From positions 1-18,674 of the forward strand of contig JACXVH010000006.1 of NCBI GenBank assembly GCA_014763515.1: a DNA stretch of 18,674 nt, read 5' to 3'. The notes below the pieces were generated by a model, which had not been told where the DNA came from, did not search any database, and saw nothing but the letters and a program-made list of their open reading frames with translations. Source of the DNA: Flavobacteriaceae bacterium (GTDB taxonomy: Bacteria; Bacteroidota; Bacteroidia; Flavobacteriales; Flavobacteriaceae). Shown here one piece after another: positions 14,392 to 18,674 of the stretch. The position numbers were made by a program, and so were the translations under genes. The first letter of the stretch is position 1; every line of letters begins with the position of its first letter.

Positions 14392-15006
14392 TTAATAGTT
14401 CTTTTTCGGTTCTGCTTCTGAAAGACGCATTGGAAATAACTCTTGAATCTTTTTAACCTTCGGTTCTAATTCCTCTACTAAACCTTCAGTAGCTTTAGAA
14501 GCTGGGTCGTTGTAAATGTATTCCATTTCACTAAATGAAACCCCATATCTTCTTTTGCTTTCTCTATCTCTTAAGAAATAATATGCTGCAACCAATTCAT
14601 TTTGTACAGCTATATATGTTTCATAAGAAGTTTGACCATCATTCATTACAGAAATTACAGCTTTTTCAGGATTATCCGAAGAGTTAGAAACTCTTTTACC
14701 TTGACAATATGCACAGGACCCATCACCATTGTTTTCTAAGAATTCAATAGCAGCCTGACGTAAATCTTTGATATTCATTACTTGTTCGTTTACAAGTAAT
14801 TGATTGTCTTTGTTTACCAATACTCTTAAGATATTTCTTTCATTAATATCTACAGGAGGCTGTGGGTTTTCTTCATATCTAGGCAAAAGACGGTTAATCC
14901 CTTGATCTACTCCAATAGTTGTAGTAACCAAGAAGAAAATCAAAAGCAGGAAAGCAATATCTGCCATTGAACCGGCATTTACCTCTGGTGCTTCTCTTTT
15001 AGCCAT
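14392..15006 (-). CDS. exbD: ExbD/TolR-type biopolymer transport protein (first copy, with CxxC)
   Basis: This 204-residue protein is longer than the usual ~140 of ExbD. It has a short cytosolic start, then one membrane helix at about 15-33 (SMADIAFLLLIFFLVTTT, with Asp16 as the expected proton carrier). A periplasmic domain follows (NILRVLVNKDNQLLVN; AVISVMNDGQTSYETYIAVQNEL). An insert at about 92-112 contains C98-x-x-C101 (GSCAYCQGK), which could form a disulfide or bind metal. A charged extension of about 55 residues closes the protein (VEELEPKVKKIQELFP). The start ATG lies 2 bases after the stop of the four-TM gene, indicating tight translational coupling. The ExbB-ExbD complex powers TonB-dependent uptake in relatives, but a tonB gene is not in view. 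Confidence 0.88.
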   Translation of the reverse strand: MAKREAPEVNAGSMADIAFLLLIFFLVTTTIGVDQGINRLLPRYEENPQPPVDINERNILRVLVNKDNQLLVNEQVMNIKDLRQAAIEFLENNGDGSCAYCQGKRVSNSSDNPEKAVISVMNDGQTSYETYIAVQNELVAAYYFLRDRESKRRYGVSFSEMEYIYNDPASKATEGLVEELEPKVKKIQELFPMRLSEAEPKKNY

Positions 15007-15008
15007 AA

Positions 15009-15428
15009 TTATTTTTTAATTTTATTAAATCCAGTCCAAACCATTGCTCCTACAGCTACAACAGCTAATAAATAGAAAGCATTAAGACCTGTACTTACCC
15101 ATTTAGATGTAGCACCCGTGTAAACAATTCCGTTTGCTTTAACATCTGAACTATCTGCGAAGATATAAGAGATAAGTACAACACCTAAAAATAGTCCAAC
15201 TGAAATTAAAGTTCTTTTTAAGTCTTCTTTGTGAGTAAATAAATTTTTCAATACAAACACTAACACTACTACAACACATGCAGCAAATATTGCATATGAA
15301 ATGTAGATTAGTGGAGAAATCCAGCTATTATCTTCAGCATCGCTGTTTGCCATTAATAATCCTAAGAAAATGATACTTAGGACGGCAACGATAATGGCTG
15401 CTATTTTTGTTAACTTATGTAAGTTCAT
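15009..15428 (-). CDS. Small four-TM protein of the exb operon, function unknown
   Basis: I do not recognise a characterised family. The 139 residues form four likely membrane helices at about 8-27, 37-62, 72-91 and 111-132. Between them are a short acidic loop (NSDAEDNSW), a basic loop (LFTHKEDLKR) and a polar loop (ADSSDVKANGIVYTGATSKW). The positive-inside rule places the HKEDLKR loop and the C-terminal NKIKK in the cytosol. There is no cleavable signal peptide. It lies between exbB (31 bases away) and the first exbD (2 bases away), so it is almost certainly made with the motor and may be a subunit or assembly partner. I recall similar proteins at this place in other Flavobacteriia. Confidence 0.75.
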   Translation of the reverse strand: MNLHKLTKIAAIIVAVLSIIFLGLLMANSDAEDNSWISPLIYISYAIFAACVVVVLVFVLKNLFTHKEDLKRTLISVGLFLGVVLISYIFADSSDVKANGIVYTGATSKWVSTGLNAFYLLAVVAVGAMVWTGFNKIKK

Positions 15429-15459
15429 AACAGATTATCTTTTTTAGTGTTGTTTATTA

Positions 15460-16269
15460 TTATTTTTTGCTATAATCAGATAACATATCAACTAAGCTGA
15501 TAGATGCATCTTCCATATCGTTAACGATAGAATCGATTTTTGCTACGATATAGTTATAGAAAATTTGAAGAATAATAGCAACAATAAGACCGAATACTGT
15601 TGTTAATAACGCAACTTTAATACCACCAGCTACTAATGAAGGCTCCATTGAACCAGCTGATTGAATCTGGTCAAACGCCTCGATCATACCAATTACCGTA
15701 CCCATGAATCCTAACATCGGAGCAAGAGCGATAAATAATGAAATCCAAGAAACGTTTTTCTCTAATTGACCCATTTGAACACCACCGTAAGCAACAATTG
15801 ATTTCTCAGCTGAATCTAAACCGTGCTCGTAGCGATCTAAACCTTGGTAGAAAATTGAAGCAACTGGACCAGCAGTATTTCTTGCAACTTCTTTAGCAGC
15901 ATTAACACCACCTGAGTTTAAAGCGTCTTCTACTTCAGAGATTAATTTTTTTGTATTTGTTGTAGATAAATTTAAATAGATAATTCTCTCAATAGCAATT
16001 GCTAAACCTAAAATTAAACAGATTAATACAATTCCCATGAAAGCTGGACCACCCTCAATAAAACGGGTTTTCATTTTTTGTGTAAAGCTTGGCTCAACAG
16101 CAGCTTCATCATCAGCTACAACATCAGCAGCTGGAGTTTCTTCTGCTACAGTTTCTTGAACTTGTTCTGTCGTAGCAGCTGCAGTTGAATCTACAGTTTC
16201 TTCTTGAGCTTGAACATTTCCAAAAGTCATAAGCCCTGTGATTGCCAAAATAGAAAATAATCTTTTCAT
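15460..16269 (-). CDS. exbB: MotA/TolQ/ExbB proton channel protein
   Basis: This 269-residue protein is the channel subunit that works with ExbD. A signal-like segment (1-21, ending NVQAQ) is followed by an unusual Ala/Glu/Thr/Val-rich stretch (about 22-58) that should be periplasmic. Three membrane helices follow at about 74-97, 173-198 and 212-240. The family signature APMLGFMGTVIGM lies at 183-195, and helix 3 contains GGIKVALLTTVFGLIVAII. The cytosolic loop is at about 98-172. The low-complexity N-terminal extension is longer than in E. coli ExbB. It is the first gene of the unit exbB - four-TM protein - exbD - exbD. A 216-base gap separates it from the asparaginase gene upstream. Confidence 0.92.
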   Translation of the reverse strand: MKRLFSILAITGLMTFGNVQAQEETVDSTAAATTEQVQETVAEETPAADVVADDEAAVEPSFTQKMKTRFIEGGPAFMGIVLICLILGLAIAIERIIYLNLSTTNTKKLISEVEDALNSGGVNAAKEVARNTAGPVASIFYQGLDRYEHGLDSAEKSIVAYGGVQMGQLEKNVSWISLFIALAPMLGFMGTVIGMIEAFDQIQSAGSMEPSLVAGGIKVALLTTVFGLIVAIILQIFYNYIVAKIDSIVNDMEDASISLVDMLSDYSKK

Positions 16270-16485
16270 CGTTTTGTTCTTAAATTTAATTAGTTAATTG
16301 GGTTAAAAATATAAAATTTAATAATTTTTTGAAAATATTTCTCAAATCAAAGAAGCTTTACACATCCTATTTTGTAGTTTTTTTTTGCATAATAGCTAAT
16401 TTTTCTCCTTCATTAAAAAACACTTTCTATTTTAAGGACGCTAAATAACGTAAAATTTCTCATCTATGAAAATTTTTAAGCATTT
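16270..16485. other. Intergenic region between the asparaginase gene and exbB
   Basis: This is the longest gap in the window and is very AT-rich. It must hold the exbB promoter, but I find no convincing TAnnTTTG with a spaced TTG on the minus strand; the nearest, TATTTTTA, lacks the final G. A weak AT-rich inverted repeat at 16452-16476 (AAAATTTCTCAT against ATGAAAATTTT) follows the asparaginase stop and might terminate it, though without a proper T-run. No open frame longer than about ten codons looks real. Confidence 0.4.
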
Positions 16486-17517
16486 TTAATTCATTTCGCC
16501 CCTTAAACTCGTCTCGAAAATGGTTTTAAAAACTTTATTGCTCACTTTTTGACCTAACAGATACATTAATTTAGTTATAGCAGCTTCTGTAGTAATGTCT
16601 CGGCCAGAAATTACTCCAATCTTTTTTAACGCTGTACTGGTTTCATATTTTCCCATAGCAACAGAACCTCCACTACATTGCGTTACATTTATAACGTAAA
16701 TATTATTTTTTATTGCCTTTTTAATTTCATTTAAAAACCATTCTTCAGAAGGTGCGTTACCTGAACCATAAGTTTCCAATACAATTCCTTTTAAATTTGG
16801 CACCGAAAACACTGCTTCTAATGTAGTCTTATTAATTCCTGGGAACAATTTTAAAATCAATACATTTTCATCAAAATCTTTATTAACCTTAAGTTTTACC
16901 GACTTTTTTTGTTTTAGTAAAATATCTGAAGTTATTTTTAAGTGTACTCCAGATTCCGCTAGTTCAGGGAAATTTGGTGAAGTAAAAGCATTAAAGTGCT
17001 CGGCACTAATTTTAGTTGTTCTATTTCCTCTGTAGAGTTTATATTCAAAATACAAACCTACTTCTTGTATTACAGGATTTCCTTTATCTTGAAGTGAAGC
17101 TATTTGTATTGCAGTGATTAAATTTTCTTTTGCATCAGTTCTTAAATCGCCTATTGGCAATTGTGAACCTGTAAAAATTACTGGTTTAGTTAAGTTTTCT
17201 AACATAAAACTTAAAGCTGATGCACTATAGGACATAGTATCAGAACCATGTAACAGCACAAAACCATCAAATTTTGAGTAATTTTCTTCTATTATAGTTG
17301 CCATTTTTTGCCAATGCAAAACACTCATATTTGAAGAATCAATAGGATGTTCAAAAGAAATTGTTTCTATAGAACAATCTAAAAGTTTTAATTCGGGAAT
17401 ATTTTTTAGTAATTTATTAAAATCAAAAGCCTTTAAAGCACCTGTTGCACTATCTTTTACCATACCGATTGTTCCACCAGTATAAATCAACATTATGTTT
17501 GGCTTAGAATGTTGCAT
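16486..17517 (-). CDS. ansA: Type I L-asparaginase
   Basis: The enzyme hydrolyses asparagine to aspartate and ammonia. The 343-residue protein lacks a signal peptide and so is cytosolic (type I). Catalytic elements are TGGTIG (13-18, nucleophile Thr16), a substrate-binding DSSNM (60-64), LLHGSDTMSYSASALSFM (88-105), FTGSQLPIGDLRTDAKENL with the conserved Lys, and the C-terminal VLETYGSGNAPSE involved in active-site and allosteric contacts. The usual HGTDTM is HGSDTM here, a conservative Thr to Ser change (Ser92). The start overlaps the end of the preceding short ORF by 14 bases, so translation is coupled to it and to the acyltransferase gene. It is followed by the 216-base gap before exbB. 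Confidence 0.93.
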   Translation of the reverse strand: MQHSKPNIMLIYTGGTIGMVKDSATGALKAFDFNKLLKNIPELKLLDCSIETISFEHPIDSSNMSVLHWQKMATIIEENYSKFDGFVLLHGSDTMSYSASALSFMLENLTKPVIFTGSQLPIGDLRTDAKENLITAIQIASLQDKGNPVIQEVGLYFEYKLYRGNRTTKISAEHFNAFTSPNFPELAESGVHLKITSDILLKQKKSVKLKVNKDFDENVLILKLFPGINKTTLEAVFSVPNLKGIVLETYGSGNAPSEEWFLNEIKKAIKNNIYVINVTQCSGGSVAMGKYETSTALKKIGVISGRDITTEAAITKLMYLLGQKVSNKVFKTIFETSLRGEMN

Positions 17518-17716
17518 CTTTATATTTTAGTTTATTAATCACTGGATTTGCATACATTATTAAAAAACTTTCGACAGCTTCTTTATGCTCTGCATCAATT
17601 CTTAATTCTAATCTTCTTTCAAAAACTTGTTTCTCTTTATCAGTATAATGGTTTGAAAACTTATCTGTCTTAAACAACATGTCGTATGCAATGAAATTAG
17701 TTGGCCAACTCTTCAT
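17504..17716 (-). CDS. Short ORF, probably the detached C-terminus of the acyltransferase
   Basis: The 70 residues start MKSWPTNFIAYDM and end NPVINKLKYKDATF. I recall a block like KLWPTNYIAYD, followed by a charged helix and a MYANPV segment, at the C-terminus of Bacteroidota acyltransferases of the type encoded just upstream. In this window that block lies in a different frame (+1 relative to the upstream gene). The codon immediately before this ATG is a stop, so it cannot be extended. It overlaps the acyltransferase end by 20 bases and the asparaginase start by 14 bases. It may be made as a separate peptide by coupled translation, or it may be a remnant of a frameshift plus a deletion of the linker. 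No independent function is known to me. Confidence 0.6.
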   Translation of the reverse strand: MKSWPTNFIAYDMLFKTDKFSNHYTDKEKQVFERRLELRIDAEHKEAVESFLIMYANPVINKLKYKDATF

Positions 17717-18548
17717 TTAAAATCTTACCCACGTGAATGTGAATTCTTTTCTTTTGACCAATTATACCGCTCATTAAGTTTACAAAATCTTCATTTTTTT
17801 CTTTTTTATAAACTTCATCTCTAGCTTCTGCTAATAATTGTGGCATTTTCAATGCATCTGTTGGGTCATACTCATATGAAATAGAAACTGGCACAATGCG
17901 TAACTTCTTAAAATAATCCATACAATTATTTTCATTTGAAGCCATAGCAATCATTTTTAAAACGCCTTGATGAGTTGCATCGTTACCGTCTTTAGTTCTT
18001 CCTTCTTTTTGAGCAATCCAAACCGAGCGATTTTCTTTTGCTAACAATTGATATATAAATTCCGAAACCAATTTTGAACTCATTAAAAGCTCTCTAGGAG
18101 AAAGTCCTCTTTGGATAACAAAATTTCTATTTAGCTTCGATAATTTTAAAAGAAAATCTTTTTGCACTAAATTGTCACCTATTGCAGACGCTGTCATTAA
18201 CAATCCATGATCATACAATGAAACATTTAACAAAGAAGTATCTAGAATAATATCGCGATGATTTGAAATAAAAAGATATGAAGTGTTAGGTTCTAAATTT
18301 TCGAAACCTGAAGTTGACAAACCTTCTGAACTTTTTTCTAAAACTTTTTTTAAAGCATGATACGCAAAATTGATTTGAAAATCTCGTATTGAATGAGTTC
18401 GCTTTAATTGTTCTTGCCAAACATTTTCATCAACTCCTGGATAAGCAAAATTCATAATAGCTTTCATCATAGGATGATTAAGCGAAGAAACAATAGCTTC
18501 ATTCACTTCAGAATCATAAAAAGGACGAATGGCATCGAATTTTGACAT
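17697..18548 (-). CDS. Glycerolipid acyltransferase (LPLAT family), probably C-terminally truncated
   Basis: The 283-residue protein resembles Bacteroidota 1-acyl-glycerol-3-phosphate or glycerol acyltransferases, which add acyl chains during phospholipid synthesis at the cytosolic face of the membrane. Visible motifs are LFISNHRDIILD (His97 and Asp103, the catalytic block, one residue longer than the classic HX4D if Asp103 is used), VIQRG (about 143-147) and WIAQKEGRTKDG (177-188, phosphate-binding EGR). RIVPVSISYEYDP is the motif IV-like strand, with its Pro. No obvious membrane helix is seen. It ends at HVGKILNEELAN, and a conserved-looking C-terminal block lies in the next frame. The catalytic region is complete, so activity is possible. 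It lies 59 bases after the TatD-family gene in the same direction. Confidence 0.8.
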   Translation of the reverse strand: MSKFDAIRPFYDSEVNEAIVSSLNHPMMKAIMNFAYPGVDENVWQEQLKRTHSIRDFQINFAYHALKKVLEKSSEGLSTSGFENLEPNTSYLFISNHRDIILDTSLLNVSLYDHGLLMTASAIGDNLVQKDFLLKLSKLNRNFVIQRGLSPRELLMSSKLVSEFIYQLLAKENRSVWIAQKEGRTKDGNDATHQGVLKMIAMASNENNCMDYFKKLRIVPVSISYEYDPTDALKMPQLLAEARDEVYKKEKNEDFVNLMSGIIGQKKRIHIHVGKILNEELAN

Positions 18549-18562
18549 ATTGATAATTTAGC

Positions 18563-18597
18563 ACCACAAATGAACAAAAAAAATAACAAATTGTGGT
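18563..18597 (-). repeat. Inverted repeat between the TatD-family gene and the acyltransferase gene
   Basis: ACCACAA (18563-18569) and TTGTGGT (18591-18597) are perfect 7-bp arms around a 21-base loop that holds a run of T on the minus strand. It lies 11 bases after the TatD-family stop and 15 bases before the acyltransferase ATG. It may be a weak terminator or an operator-like site; the loop is long. Confidence 0.35.
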
Positions 18598-18607
18598 AAA
18601 ATAAGCG

Positions 18608-18674
18608 TTAAATTCCGAAAATGTCTTTTGAATTTTTAGTTGTAATACTAGCTATTTCTTCAATGGAAACTTGA
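18608..18674 (-). CDS. TatD-family hydrolase, C-terminal tail (5' part outside the window)
   Basis: The last 21 codons of a minus-strand gene are visible: QVSIEEIASITTKNSKDIFGI and a TAA at 18608-18610. The pattern V-x-IEEIA-x-ITTxNxxxIFG is the usual C-terminal helix of TatD-family metal-dependent DNases (typically xxxEEVAxxTTxNAxxLFG). Those enzymes are cytosolic TIM-barrel nucleases with a two-metal site. The catalytic part is not in view, so the identification rests on the tail only. I also recall TatD-family genes next to type I asparaginase genes in Flavobacterium, which fits the neighbours here. Confidence 0.65.
   Translation of the reverse strand, partial: QVSIEEIASITTKNSKDIFGI

Noticed and set aside
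14373..14392. Recent tandem duplication of exbD
   Set aside because: The two products share only the membrane-helix pattern and differ in length, insert and tail, so they are old paralogues, not a recent repeat.
18621..18674. 17-codon plus-strand frame at the window edge
   Set aside because: The minus strand here encodes a clear TatD-family tail, so this frame is its antisense shadow.
1..18674. Mobile element, prophage, CRISPR array, defence system, or tRNA/rRNA gene
   Set aside because: No transposase, integrase, terminal repeats, spaced direct repeats or RNA-gene folds were seen; gene content is core metabolism throughout.

Overview
The window is AT-rich chromosomal DNA from a member of the Bacteroidota, most likely the Flavobacteriaceae and close to Flavobacterium. 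This rests on several things seen together. Promoter -7 elements have the form TAnnTTTG, and Shine-Dalgarno sites are absent or weak. The gene families are typical of the group: DUF5686 with a carboxypeptidase-regulatory-like domain, a PorT-type barrel, a paired-ExbD cluster, and a dihydroorotase with the DDQVHFREPG signature. There is no mobile element, tRNA, rRNA, CRISPR array or phage gene, and no gene-free stretch longer than about 220 bases. It reads as core genome, not an accessory island.

Layout. (1) Bases 1-2017, minus strand: the N-terminal part of a dihydroorotase and, directly upstream of it with no gap, a DPM1-like polyprenol-phosphate glycosyltransferase; then a monocysteine thioredoxin-family protein with its own terminator. 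(2) Bases 2083-13173, plus strand: a patatin-like phospholipase; pyrH and frr (UMP kinase and ribosome recycling factor) ending in a strong terminator; a large DUF5686 outer-membrane protein; an RND/MMPL exporter; asnS with its own terminator; rpoN (sigma-54); and a PAP2-like membrane protein. (3) Bases 13168-18674, minus strand, in transcription order: the C-terminal tail of a TatD-family nuclease; an acyltransferase followed by a short ORF that looks like its own detached C-terminus; a type I asparaginase; then an exbB - four-TM protein - exbD - exbD cluster closed by a strong terminator; and an outer-membrane beta-barrel gene converging on the PAP2-like gene.

How the genes fit together. 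Most are housekeeping: pyrimidine synthesis (dihydroorotase, UMP kinase), translation (frr, asnS), transcription (rpoN) and lipid metabolism (patatin, acyltransferase, PAP2-like protein). The ExbB/ExbD cluster would form a proton-driven inner-membrane motor that powers outer-membrane transport. It carries two different ExbD proteins and an extra small membrane protein, but no tonB is visible.

I do not see a clearly new biological system. The points most worth a second look are the apparently split acyltransferase (17504-18548), the composition of the exb operon, the repeat-like intergenic sequences (3646-3717 and 12463-12558), the recurring 15-base motif upstream of three genes, and hairpins in the asnS and exporter 5' regions.
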